Source of the DNA: Flavobacterium filum DSM 17961
GTDB lineage: Bacteria > Bacteroidota > Bacteroidia > Flavobacteriales > Flavobacteriaceae
Length of the DNA: 64,000 nucleotides
Direction: 5' to 3'
Assembly: GCF_000425465.1 (NCBI RefSeq)
Contig: NZ_AUDM01000007.1
Location: 119,016 to 183,015, forward strand
Below, in pieces: positions 1 through 6,466 of this stretch. Numbering within the stretch: position 1 is the first letter of the stretch; each line of letters opens with the position of its first letter. The notes beneath the pieces were generated by a model. The model was not told where the DNA came from. It saw only the letters and a program-made list of their open reading frames with translations, and ran no database searches. Position numbers and translations under genes: made by a program.

Positions 1-169
1 TGCAATAGGGGAGAAAACCCAGAAACAAATTCCAAATTAGAAAGAAGAAGAAAACACTGTTTGAAGCTTTTGCCCGAATGAGTAATAAACATAAACAGAA
101 TAACGTAAGAATGGAAAGAACAAGAAATTCTCTCTTTTTGATTTGAAGATAAAAATGGATTGTTTTCAT
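1..169 (-). CDS. DUF1361 family membrane protein, N-terminal part (runs off the window)
   Basis: Reading the minus strand from an ATG at 169 gives 56 codons to the window edge without a stop. After a basic N-terminus (MKTIHFYLQIKKRE) comes a hydrophobic helix, then the segment NSVFFFFLIWNLFLGFLPYC. The Asn-x-x-Phe-Leu-x-W-N-L-F-L-G-F-x-P-Y pattern is typical of the DUF1361 family of multi-spanning membrane proteins, whose function is unknown. An inverted repeat (179-197) lies 9 bases upstream of the ATG and matches one before the membrane-protein gene at 1246. It is the third gene of a probable minus-strand unit with the regulator at 216-512. The family call comes from a short fragment. Confidence 0.6.
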   Translation of the reverse strand, partial: MKTIHFYLQIKKREFLVLSILTLFCLCLLLIRAKASNSVFFFFLIWNLFLGFLPYC

Positions 170-178
170 ATTTAAAAG

Positions 179-197
179 TACTTTGTATTTCAAAGTA
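179..197. promoter_or_regulatory. Inverted repeat TACTTTG-N5-CAAAGTA, candidate operator
   Basis: A perfect 7-bp inverted repeat with a 5-bp spacer (TATTT), 9 bases upstream of the DUF1361 start. The same arms and spacing recur at 1255-1273. On the minus strand it overlaps a near-match to the Bacteroidota -7 box (TTACTTTG against TAnnTTTG), so a bound protein would block the promoter. The winged-helix regulator encoded between the two sites is the obvious candidate ligand; this is inference. Confidence 0.6.
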
Positions 198-215
198 ATT
201 AGATAAAAAAATAGA

Positions 216-512
216 TTAGCTTTTTTTGATTAATTTTTCAAGGGCTTCAATGTGATCTTGAAAGGCTTTTTTTCCAAGCTTTGTAGCTTTGTAACTGGTG
301 TTAGGTTTTTTGCCTATGAATTGTTTTTCAATGGCAATATATTCTTCCGATTCTAGGGCTTTAGCATGTGAGGCTAGGTTGCCATCGGTTACGCCTAACA
401 ATTCTTTGAGTGTATTAAAATCGGCACTTTCGTTTACCATCAAAATCGACATGATGCCCAGTCGGATACGATGGTCAAAGGCTTTGTTGATATTTTGAAT
501 GATGTTTTTCAT
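216..512 (-). CDS. Winged-helix transcriptional regulator (HTH_34 / MarR-ArsR-like)
   Basis: A 98-residue protein that is a single winged-helix domain. It opens with an amphipathic helix (NINKAFDHRIRLGIMSIL), followed by a helix-turn-helix around residues 30-60 (FNTLKELLGVTDGNLASHAKALE) and a wing with basic residues (FIGKKPNTSYKAT). This is the layout of the small HTH_34 regulators, which bind DNA as dimers and usually control adjacent membrane-protein genes. It lies between a membrane-protein gene and a DUF1361 gene on the same strand, and matching inverted repeats stand before both. No such repeat is visible before its own ATG, so it is probably read from the upstream promoter. The effector is unknown. 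Confidence 0.85.
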   Translation of the reverse strand: MKNIIQNINKAFDHRIRLGIMSILMVNESADFNTLKELLGVTDGNLASHAKALESEEYIAIEKQFIGKKPNTSYKATKLGKKAFQDHIEALEKLIKKS

Positions 513-580
513 TTTGCAAAGAAAAGGAATTAATTTTTGGGAACACAGATGAATAAAATTTGAAAAATTGAAAGAATCTA

Positions 581-598
581 TTCCGATAGCTATCGGAA
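581..598. repeat. 18-bp perfect palindrome TTCCGATAGCTATCGGAA
   Basis: A perfect palindrome in the 110-bp gap between the membrane-protein gene and the downstream regulator gene. It has no T-tract, so it is not a classical terminator. It may be a dispersed palindromic repeat or an RNA processing hairpin inside the transcript. I saw no second copy in the window. Confidence 0.7.
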
Positions 599-622
599 CT
601 AATAATCAGAAAATCGAACAAT

Positions 623-1246
623 CTATCCTCTTTCATATTTAAAATACATTATACTACCATATAAAATGTGGCAAACGCCGAAACCTAATGCCCAAAATAA
701 TAATCCGTAACCCAAAAACCAAGTTGAAAGCAATCCTAAAACAATAAATGTTAGTCCTAAATAACGAACACCTCCGATGGTATATTTGCTTGCATTCACG
801 CAGGCTAGTCCGTAAAAGATTAAAGTGAGAGGAGCAATTAACCCTAACATTTCTTTTTCAATCAAAAATAGGATAAAGAAACCACCTGTTGCTAAGGGAA
901 TTAAAAAATTGATTACTAGTCTTTTTGCTATATTGTTCCATATGGTTTCGTTGTTTTTTTTTGCCTTTTGAATGCTTAATAAGATACCGGTTAGCAAAGA
1001 AAGGAAGGCTACTGTAGCTGCAATTATAAGCAATCGGATAACAGCTTCTTCTGAAATAACAAGGTTCTTGTATCCTCCCATTGTTGAAGTGTCAAAGTAA
1101 ATTGTCTTATAGGCCAAATATGCTCCTATTAACGCATAAGTTCCGGCTAAAATTCCTGATAGTCCACTCAATGATAAAAAGCGTGAGGAACGGTTCATCA
1201 AATTTTTGATTTCAGAAAGGTCGTTGAGGTATTTCTCGTTTTCCAT
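623..1246 (-). CDS. Six-helix integral membrane protein of unknown function
   Basis: A 207-residue protein starting at the ATG at 1246 (MENEKYLNDLSEIKNLMNRSSRF). The reading frame is open further upstream, but that extension would translate the inverted repeat at 1255-1273, so the internal ATG is preferred. A short charged cytoplasmic N-terminus is followed by about six hydrophobic segments (for example LSGLSGILAGTYALIGAYLA and VFLSLLTGILLS-like stretches). No catalytic motif is visible. It is the first gene of the minus-strand unit with the HTH_34 regulator and DUF1361, which suggests a regulated membrane function, but I do not recognise it. Confidence 0.75.
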   Translation of the reverse strand: MENEKYLNDLSEIKNLMNRSSRFLSLSGLSGILAGTYALIGAYLAYKTIYFDTSTMGGYKNLVISEEAVIRLLIIAATVAFLSLLTGILLSIQKAKKNNETIWNNIAKRLVINFLIPLATGGFFILFLIEKEMLGLIAPLTLIFYGLACVNASKYTIGGVRYLGLTFIVLGLLSTWFLGYGLLFWALGFGVCHILYGSIMYFKYERG

Positions 1247-1254
1247 TTTTAAAG

Positions 1255-1273
1255 TACTTTGAGTTGCAAAGTA
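1255..1273. promoter_or_regulatory. Inverted repeat TACTTTG-N5-CAAAGTA, second candidate operator
   Basis: The same 7-bp arms as at 179-197, with a different 5-bp spacer (AGTTG), 8 bases upstream of the membrane-protein ATG. Conserved arms, diverged spacers and near-equal distance to the start codon point to a protein-binding site rather than a random repeat. Confidence 0.65.
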
Positions 1274-1310
1274 AAATATAAAATATTTTACAACCAAATA
1301 TTTTTTAGTT

Positions 1311-1318
1311 TATTTTTG
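1311..1318 (+). promoter_or_regulatory. Bacteroidota -7 box TATTTTTG for the DUF1801 gene
   Basis: Exact TAnnTTTG match ending 4 bases before the ATG at 1323, which implies an almost leaderless transcript. No convincing -33 TTG is seen. Confidence 0.45.
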
Positions 1319-1322
1319 AAAA

Positions 1323-1670
1323 ATGAAACCAGCTGAAGAATACATCTTAAATCAACCCGAATTTTACCAAGAAATAATACTGAATTTGCAGGTAGTTATC
1401 GAGAAAGAGTTGCCAGAAGCTGTTTTGCTTTTTAAATGGAAAATTCCTTATTACTATGTAAACGGTAAGCCATTTTGCTTTATCAACGCAAGTCACAAAG
1501 GAAAATTTGTTGATTTAGCTTTCAATAAAGGTTATCAACTAGAGCAACATTTGGATCATTTGGTTGGAGAAAAAAGAAATACATTCAAATCTCTTCGATA
1601 TGTTTCATTAGAAGAAATCGATGTAAGTATTTTGAAAGAAGTTATTTTAGAGGCAAAAGTACTCCACTAA
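1323..1670 (+). CDS. DUF1801 domain protein
   Basis: A 115-residue protein that fills a single DUF1801 (YdhG-like) domain. Typical features are the N-terminal helix EEYILNQPEFYQEIILNLQVVI, the segment PEAVLLFKWKIPYYYVNGKPFCFINASHKGKFVDLAF, and the later KSLRYVSLEEID. The family is small, soluble and of unknown biochemical role. A near-leaderless promoter precedes it. Its stop overlaps by 4 bases the stop of the convergent gene at 1667-2512, so there is no room for a terminator between them. Confidence 0.85.
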   Translation: MKPAEEYILNQPEFYQEIILNLQVVIEKELPEAVLLFKWKIPYYYVNGKPFCFINASHKGKFVDLAFNKGYQLEQHLDHLVGEKRNTFKSLRYVSLEEIDVSILKEVILEAKVLH

Positions 1671-2512
1671 ATTCTGAAAATTCCTCCAATCACCAAAATT
1701 CGTTGAAAAAACCAAAAATCTTGTTCGGCACGGTCGGCTTTGTCTTTAGTGGTGCGAATATCATTCATGTTGATATAACCACCCTTTAATTCACCTTGAA
1801 TAAAGAAATATTTAAAGAAAGTAACATTTAGTCCCGCCTTAGCTGAAAGTCCGTAACCGGAAACATGAAATTCATCATAACGTTCTTTTCCTAACAATTT
1901 TGTGTTCGTTTTTGGATATAAAAATCCACCACCAACTCCTTCGGTCAGATTGATTTGAATTTTATCCGTATTAGGAATTTTAAACCATTTCGAAATATCA
2001 TCCACACGTGCAATTTCGGTATTTACGTAGTTTAAACCGTCAGTATGCTCAAAAGTTAGAAAATCTTCTGTTAGCAAAATTTGTCCGTTAGGTAAAGTTT
2101 CTCCATAACTACCTTGGTTGGGGTAATTTCCGGAATAATCAACAGCTCTGTCTTGAAACATTACATATTTCATGTGGTCAAAACCTATTGAAATATTATA
2201 TTTATCAGTAATAAAATAGCCTATTCTCAAATTTGTTTGTGGAATAGTCATTCGAATGGGGTTAAAATAATCGATATGAAAACCTTTTGGTTTATCGTGT
2301 GCGTCAACATTATACAAAGTAAAATCATAATCTTTTCCTTTGAATCGTATATCTGATTTTGAGTAATCTTCCCTATTTCCTCCCCAAAAGATATAGAATT
2401 TACCTTTGTTATGGGCTGTGTATTTTTCCGGATTTACTTGAACTTCTTGAGCTGAAATGTGTTGAAATATGGCACAAAAAAAAAGCACAATCAAAAGTGA
2501 TTGATTTTTCAC
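1667..2512 (-). CDS. Exported beta-rich protein, probable outer-membrane barrel
   Basis: A 281-residue protein with a signal peptide (MKNQSLLIVLFFCAIFQHISA, then QEVQV). The mature part alternates aromatic and polar residues (GKFYIFWGGNREDYS, NLRIGYFITDKYNISIGFDHMKYVM, FFIQGELKGGYINMND) and ends in an aromatic/basic strand (ILVIGGIFRI), as expected of a beta-barrel outer-membrane protein. I recognise no named family. It lies 19 bases downstream of kdsA on the same strand and may be co-transcribed with it, which fits an envelope role without proving it. Confidence 0.7.
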   Translation of the reverse strand: MKNQSLLIVLFFCAIFQHISAQEVQVNPEKYTAHNKGKFYIFWGGNREDYSKSDIRFKGKDYDFTLYNVDAHDKPKGFHIDYFNPIRMTIPQTNLRIGYFITDKYNISIGFDHMKYVMFQDRAVDYSGNYPNQGSYGETLPNGQILLTEDFLTFEHTDGLNYVNTEIARVDDISKWFKIPNTDKIQINLTEGVGGGFLYPKTNTKLLGKERYDEFHVSGYGLSAKAGLNVTFFKYFFIQGELKGGYINMNDIRTTKDKADRAEQDFWFFQRILVIGGIFRI

Positions 2513-2531
2513 GGTATAAAAAAATAATAAA

Positions 2532-3350
2532 TTAGAATTGATTAATGGTTTTTCGGATGGCGACTAATTTGGTCATTAAATTTTCAAAATAATCTAAATG
2601 AAGCATGTTGGCTCCATCACTTTTGGCATTGGCCGGATCAAAATGGGTTTCTATAAAAATTCCATCAACACCGGTTACAATTCCTGCTTTGGCAATGGTT
2701 TCAATCATATCGGGACGACCACCCGTTACACCCGACATTTGATTGGGTTGTTGTAAAGAATGGGTAACATCCAAAACAGTAGTAGCAAATTGTTTCATGG
2801 TTGGAATTCCTCTGAAATCCACAATCATATCTTGATAGCCAAACATGATACCGCGATCGGTAACCATTACATTTTCATTTTGGCAATCCAATACTTTTTG
2901 AACGGCATGTTTCATGCTTTCCGGACTCATAAATTGTCCTTTTTTCAAATTCACGGTTTTTCCGGTATTGGCTGCAGCTACCACTAAATCTGTTTGACGA
3001 ACTAAAAATGCTGGTATTTGCAATACATCAACATATTCTGCTGCCATAGGAGCGTCTTCATTAGTGTGAATATCTGTAACAGTTGGAATACCAAACGTTT
3101 GCGAAACTTTCTGTAAAATTTTCAAAGCTTTTTCATCTCCAATTCCTGAAAAACTATCAATTCGAGAACGATTGGCTTTTTTAAATGAACCTTTGAAAAC
3201 ATAAGGAATTGCTAATTTATCAGTAATTTGAACCAAACGTTCTGCAATTCGCAATGCCATTTCTTCGCCTTCAATAGCACAAGGTCCTGCTAAAACAAAA
3301 AAATTTCCACTATTGGTATGTTTAATTTGAGGTATTTTGGTAATATCCAT
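2532..3350 (-). CDS. kdsA: 3-deoxy-8-phosphooctulonate synthase (KDO-8-P synthase)
   Basis: A 272-residue cytoplasmic enzyme that condenses phosphoenolpyruvate with arabinose 5-phosphate to KDO 8-phosphate, the first committed step to the inner-core sugar of lipopolysaccharide. Diagnostic segments are FVLAGPCAIEGEEMALRIAE near residue 18, FKGSFKKANRSRIDSFSG (substrate-binding KANRSS-like loop), GIPTVTDIH, and the C-terminal GVDGIFIETHFDPANAKSDG. Length is that of the family. A TACTTTTG -7 box lies 18 bases upstream. kdsB, the CMP-KDO synthetase of the same pathway, is at 41721-42446, unlinked in operon terms. Confidence 0.97.
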   Translation of the reverse strand: MDITKIPQIKHTNSGNFFVLAGPCAIEGEEMALRIAERLVQITDKLAIPYVFKGSFKKANRSRIDSFSGIGDEKALKILQKVSQTFGIPTVTDIHTNEDAPMAAEYVDVLQIPAFLVRQTDLVVAAANTGKTVNLKKGQFMSPESMKHAVQKVLDCQNENVMVTDRGIMFGYQDMIVDFRGIPTMKQFATTVLDVTHSLQQPNQMSGVTGGRPDMIETIAKAGIVTGVDGIFIETHFDPANAKSDGANMLHLDYFENLMTKLVAIRKTINQF

Positions 3351-3367
3351 TTTCGATTTTTAAAATG

Positions 3368-3375
3368 CAAAAGTA
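3368..3375 (-). promoter_or_regulatory. -7 box TACTTTTG for kdsA
   Basis: Exact TAnnTTTG on the minus strand, 17 bases upstream of the kdsA ATG. A TTG lies about 25 bases further upstream, which is longer than the usual 17-23 spacing. Confidence 0.5.
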
Positions 3376-3406
3376 CGATTTTTTTCTATTGATTTTGTAA
3401 CAAAGG

Positions 3407-3868
3407 TTACTCGTCTTTTTTAGCTGTTAAGCCTTTTGGTACCATTAGCTTTCCTTTTTCATAAATATTGAAGTAAAGTTTAAGTGGTTTTTTGCAACCT
3501 ACCCAATTTACTTGATATACATCTAAAAAACCAGCACCAATTTCACTTCTTTTGGTTGGGAAAGGACAACAGCTTTCTAGTTTTTCATAAAATATTTTTT
3601 CACCATTTGGACCGGCCAAAGCTTTCAAAAAACGTTCTTGATTAATAGTGTCGTTAGCGGTGTTTCTGTAAAAAATATTAATCGGATAATCCGGGTCATA
3701 ACCATATTTAGGATCATCACTAATTTCACTTAAAACAAAAGAAATATTGTTCTTTAAAAGTGGAGTAGGAGCGGTATCATCAATATTTTTAATGGTATTT
3801 TTTATACTACCGCAAGAAAAAAGCATCAAAGTTATACAACAAAAAAGGAGGCTAACAGTTTTTTTCAT
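3407..3868 (-). CDS. Conserved flavobacterial lipoprotein
   Basis: A 153-residue protein with a lipoprotein signal peptide (MKKTVSLLFCCITLMLFSCG, lipidated Cys19). The mature part has further cysteines (LESCCPFPTK and WVGCKKPLKLYFNIYEKGKL). The last segment reads as a beta strand pair with an aspartate/lysine-rich tail. I recognise it only as a family seen near kdsA in flavobacteria; no function is known to me. It is separated from kdsA by 56 bases that carry the kdsA promoter, so it is probably a separate transcript. Confidence 0.75.
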   Translation of the reverse strand: MKKTVSLLFCCITLMLFSCGSIKNTIKNIDDTAPTPLLKNNISFVLSEISDDPKYGYDPDYPINIFYRNTANDTINQERFLKALAGPNGEKIFYEKLESCCPFPTKRSEIGAGFLDVYQVNWVGCKKPLKLYFNIYEKGKLMVPKGLTAKKDE

Positions 3869-3928
3869 AATAAACCAATTAATAGGTCAAAGGTATAAGT
3901 TTTTTTTAGAAAACCATTGTGTTTTCAT

Positions 3929-3959
3929 TTGTGTTAACCATTTCAGAATCCTATTTTTG
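3929..3959 (+). promoter_or_regulatory. Bacteroidota promoter: TTG-N20-TATTTTTG
   Basis: TTG at 3929-3931 and TATTTTTG at 3952-3959, spaced by 20 bases, matching the TTG-N17-23-TAnnTTTG consensus. The ATG of the YeeE-family gene follows 8 bases later. Confidence 0.6.
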
Positions 3960-3967
3960 CTAAAAAA

Positions 3968-4522
3968 ATGCTTATGGAATTTCTTTCTCATACTTGGCAT
4001 TGGTCAATTTCCGGTTTTTTAATTGGATTGGTCATGTTGTTGTTGATTTATTTTGGAAAAACATTCGGAATGTCATCCAACCTTCGTTCACTATGTGCTA
4101 TGACCGGTATTGGAAAAAAAATTCCTTTCTTTGATTGGGATTGGAAAGGCCAACGTTGGAACTTAGTGGTGGTAACGGGTGCAATGTTAGGTGGTTTTAT
4201 AGCCGTTCATTTTTTGCATGATGCTACAAATGTAAATTTAAATCCAAAAACAGTTGAGCAATTGAATGAAATGGGAATTGATAATCCCAACGGAAAGTTA
4301 GTGCCTGATGCACTTTTTAATGATTATTCTCCAAAATCAATTATCATTTTAATTTTTGGCGGAATTTTAATTGGCTTTGGCAGTCGATATGCTGGTGGTT
4401 GTACATCAGGTCATGCGATTTCAGGATTGAGTAATTTGCAGCTTCCTTCCTTAAAAGCTGTTATAGGATTTTTTATCGGTGGATTAATTATGGCTCATTT
4501 TCTTTTACCTTTAATTTTTTAA
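3968..4522 (+). CDS. YeeE/YedE-family membrane protein, first half
   Basis: A 184-residue integral membrane protein of the YeeE/YedE (sulfur transport) family. It has about five hydrophobic segments and the family signature GGCTSGHAISGL near residues 143-154, whose cysteine (about Cys145) is conserved in thiosulfate-uptake members. The family full-length proteins have two such halves; here the second half is the next gene, 3 bases downstream. A second possible start (ATG at 3974) would remove only two residues. The likely role is uptake of a reduced sulfur species, by family inference. Confidence 0.85.
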   Translation: MLMEFLSHTWHWSISGFLIGLVMLLLIYFGKTFGMSSNLRSLCAMTGIGKKIPFFDWDWKGQRWNLVVVTGAMLGGFIAVHFLHDATNVNLNPKTVEQLNEMGIDNPNGKLVPDALFNDYSPKSIIILIFGGILIGFGSRYAGGCTSGHAISGLSNLQLPSLKAVIGFFIGGLIMAHFLLPLIF

Positions 4523-4525
4523 GAG

Positions 4526-4939
4526 ATGAAATTAGTAAAGTTTTTTTTGGTTGGTATTTTATTTGGGATTGTGCTCACCAAAACAGAAGCCGTTTCATGG
4601 TACAGAATTTATGAAATGTTTCATTTTCAATCGTTTCATATGTATGGAATAATCGGTACAGCCATAGCAACCGGATTGATCGGTATTCAATACATCAAAC
4701 GAAAAAAAGTAAAAGATGTGGATGGAAATCCAATTGAAATTTTAGACAAAGAAGATGGTAATATGCGATATTGGTTGGGTGGAACACTTTTTGGTCTAGG
4801 TTGGGGATTGGTTGGTTCCTGTCCGGGACCTATTTTTATTCTGTTGGGTGCGGGTATCTATAACGTTGCTTTTGTTTTATTGGGTGCCGTTTTTGGAACT
4901 TTTTTATATGGCTTGTTTAAGGATAAATTACCACACTAA
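4526..4939 (+). CDS. YeeE/YedE-family (DUF6691) membrane protein, second half
   Basis: A 137-residue membrane protein with four hydrophobic segments and the motif GSCPGPIFILLGAG near residues 97-110 (Cys99), which is the counterpart of the CTSGH motif in the partner gene. It starts 3 bases after the upstream stop, so the two are almost certainly co-translated and form one transporter. Loss or gain of either cysteine motif would separate it from the sulfur-transport family; both are present here. Confidence 0.85.
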   Translation: MKLVKFFLVGILFGIVLTKTEAVSWYRIYEMFHFQSFHMYGIIGTAIATGLIGIQYIKRKKVKDVDGNPIEILDKEDGNMRYWLGGTLFGLGWGLVGSCPGPIFILLGAGIYNVAFVLLGAVFGTFLYGLFKDKLPH

Positions 4940-5016
4940 ACCAATTTTTGAAGTGTAATAAAGGTTACACTTTTAATTTTTTTATTGATATAAATTTGTG
5001 TATTAATCTGTAAAAA

Positions 5017-5280
5017 ATGAAAGCTACCTTAAAAATTCAAAATGTAAAGTGTAATGGTTGTGCGAATACCATCATTAATAAAATTACAAAAATTAATGAA
5101 GTTTCTTCTGTTTTTGTGAGTGTTGAAGATAATACCCTATCATTTGATTATACAAATGTAGAACAAATCGATCAAGTAAAATCAACGTTGAAAAAATTAG
5201 GTTATCCTGAAGCTGGGGAAGAAAATTCAATTGGTGAAAAAGCAAAATCGTATTTAAGTTGTGCGATTGGTAAATTGTAA
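5017..5280 (+). CDS. Heavy-metal-associated (HMA) domain protein
   Basis: An 87-residue cytoplasmic protein with one ferredoxin-like HMA fold. The metal-binding loop is NVKCNGCANTI with Cys12 and Cys15, as in CopZ-type chaperones. After the HMA domain (about 70 residues) the tail contains another cysteine (SYLSCAIGKL). It probably binds Cu(I) or a related soft metal. A TAAATTTG box at 4991-4998 precedes it, so it can be transcribed apart from the YeeE pair. No P-type ATPase is nearby. Confidence 0.85.
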   Translation: MKATLKIQNVKCNGCANTIINKITKINEVSSVFVSVEDNTLSFDYTNVEQIDQVKSTLKKLGYPEAGEENSIGEKAKSYLSCAIGKL

Positions 5281-5296
5281 TAGAATTTTTATCTTT

Positions 5297-5326
5297 TTGA
5301 TTTTATGAGAAAAAAGATTATTTTTG
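5297..5326 (+). promoter_or_regulatory. Bacteroidota promoter: TTG-N19-TATTTTTG
   Basis: TTG at 5297-5299 and TATTTTTG at 5319-5326 with a 19-base spacer, upstream of the lipocalin-like lipoprotein gene at 5353. Confidence 0.6.
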
Positions 5327-5352
5327 CAACCAAATTATAAAAAACACAAAAA

Positions 5353-5769
5353 ATGAAAAAATTAGTAGTATTATTTGTATTGGCTGCAATCAGCTTTTCT
5401 TGTTCAAAAAGTGATGATTCAGTTAATGTAACAGAAGCAAAATTAGTTGGTAAGTGGTATTACAAAACAACAAAAGTTGCAGGCGAAACTTTTCCTTATG
5501 ATGATCATGAAGCATGTGGGAAAGATTATATTCAATTCAGAGAAGATGGTTTCGTAGTTTATGGCGATGTATGGGATTGTGAGTTATTTGAAGATGTTGC
5601 TGGTGTATGGTCAATTAGTGGAGATAAAATAACAATTACAGAGGATGGTGTACCTCAAACGGCTACTGTAACTACTTTAAATAGTTCAACTTTAGTAGTA
5701 AAATATAAAGATGATTATTTTGAAGATGGAAGTGAGGTAACTATAGTTGTTACTTTTACCAGAAGCTAA
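5353..5769 (+). CDS. Lipocalin-like lipoprotein
   Basis: A 138-residue lipoprotein (MKKLVVLFVLAAISFSCSKSDD, lipid anchor Cys17). The mature domain has the lipocalin-like pattern of small Bacteroidota lipoproteins: KLVGKWYYKTT near the N-terminus, then YIQFREDGFVVYGD, GVWSISGDKITIT and a closing strand pair TVTTLNSSTLVVKYKDD. Such proteins form an eight-strand calyx, but no ligand can be assigned. It is a single-gene transcript with a consensus promoter and a rho-independent terminator. Confidence 0.8.
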   Translation: MKKLVVLFVLAAISFSCSKSDDSVNVTEAKLVGKWYYKTTKVAGETFPYDDHEACGKDYIQFREDGFVVYGDVWDCELFEDVAGVWSISGDKITITEDGVPQTATVTTLNSSTLVVKYKDDYFEDGSEVTIVVTFTRS

Positions 5770-5788
5770 AATAAATTAAATAAAAGCT

Positions 5789-5817
5789 AAGCTGTCTCTA
5801 ATAAGGCAGCTTTTTTT
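5789..5817. terminator. Rho-independent terminator between convergent genes
   Basis: Stem AAGCTG(T) / (G)CAGCTT with a T-run at 5811-5817. It ends the lipocalin transcript and its loop contains the stop codon of the convergent lysoplasmalogenase gene. Confidence 0.75.
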
Positions 5818-6466
5818 GTTTTTGTAAAATTGCGTTCACAATACAAAATTGAGCTCCTAAATAGGTACTCATAATCCAAAATGTGCTCATAAAAATTGGA
5901 GAATGAAATTTATTAAATGCCAAAATACTATCTGAAATGACAAATAGTAAAGCTCCAATTAAAACCCAAAAATTGCTTGGTTTTTCCCATTGAAAATAGG
6001 CTTTAATACTCATTAGTAACATTAAGGAAATAACGATTGCATAAACTGCAACCGGAATTTTCATTTCATGTAATGTATCCCATAATAAGTAGAGTATAGT
6101 TAAAAGATAAGCAACTACAAAAGGAATAAATTTTAAGTACGATTTACGTTCATATTGTATCGTTTGTTTCTGAAAAAGAGATAAGTAGATCAGATGTGCC
6201 ATTAAAAAAGAAATCAATCCGAAAATAAAAAACAGAGCATGTTGATTTGCAAACATCAATAAAACATCACCAATCCAAGAGCAAAATAAGGCTAAGAGAA
6301 GTATTTTTTGAGTCTTAAAAGGTTCGCTTATTGAAACAATACTTATTAGAATAGGAATTAAAAGCGGTTTTAACCACCAAGCCATATCTTCTTTTCCACT
6401 AATTAAAAGAAGTAAATATAAAAAACTGAATACGATGAAACTTCGGGTAAACTTCTTGCTTTTCAT
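5798..6466 (-). CDS. Lysoplasmalogenase-like YhhN family membrane protein
   Basis: A 222-residue integral membrane protein with seven to eight hydrophobic helices, matching the YhhN/TMEM86 family. Family-typical stretches are KPLLIPILI near residue 33, LLALFCSWIGDVLLMFA, FIFGLISFLMAHLIYLSLF and GALLFVISDSILAFNKF; the buried Asp residues in WIGDVLL and ISDSILAFNKF are the ones conserved in the family. Characterised members hydrolyse the vinyl-ether bond of lysoplasmalogens. The ATG overlaps the stop of the upstream hydroxylase gene by one base (TAATG), which implies translational coupling. Confidence 0.88.
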   Translation of the reverse strand: MKSKKFTRSFIVFSFLYLLLLISGKEDMAWWLKPLLIPILISIVSISEPFKTQKILLLALFCSWIGDVLLMFANQHALFFIFGLISFLMAHLIYLSLFQKQTIQYERKSYLKFIPFVVAYLLTILYLLWDTLHEMKIPVAVYAIVISLMLLMSIKAYFQWEKPSNFWVLIGALLFVISDSILAFNKFHSPIFMSTFWIMSTYLGAQFCIVNAILQKQKKLPY

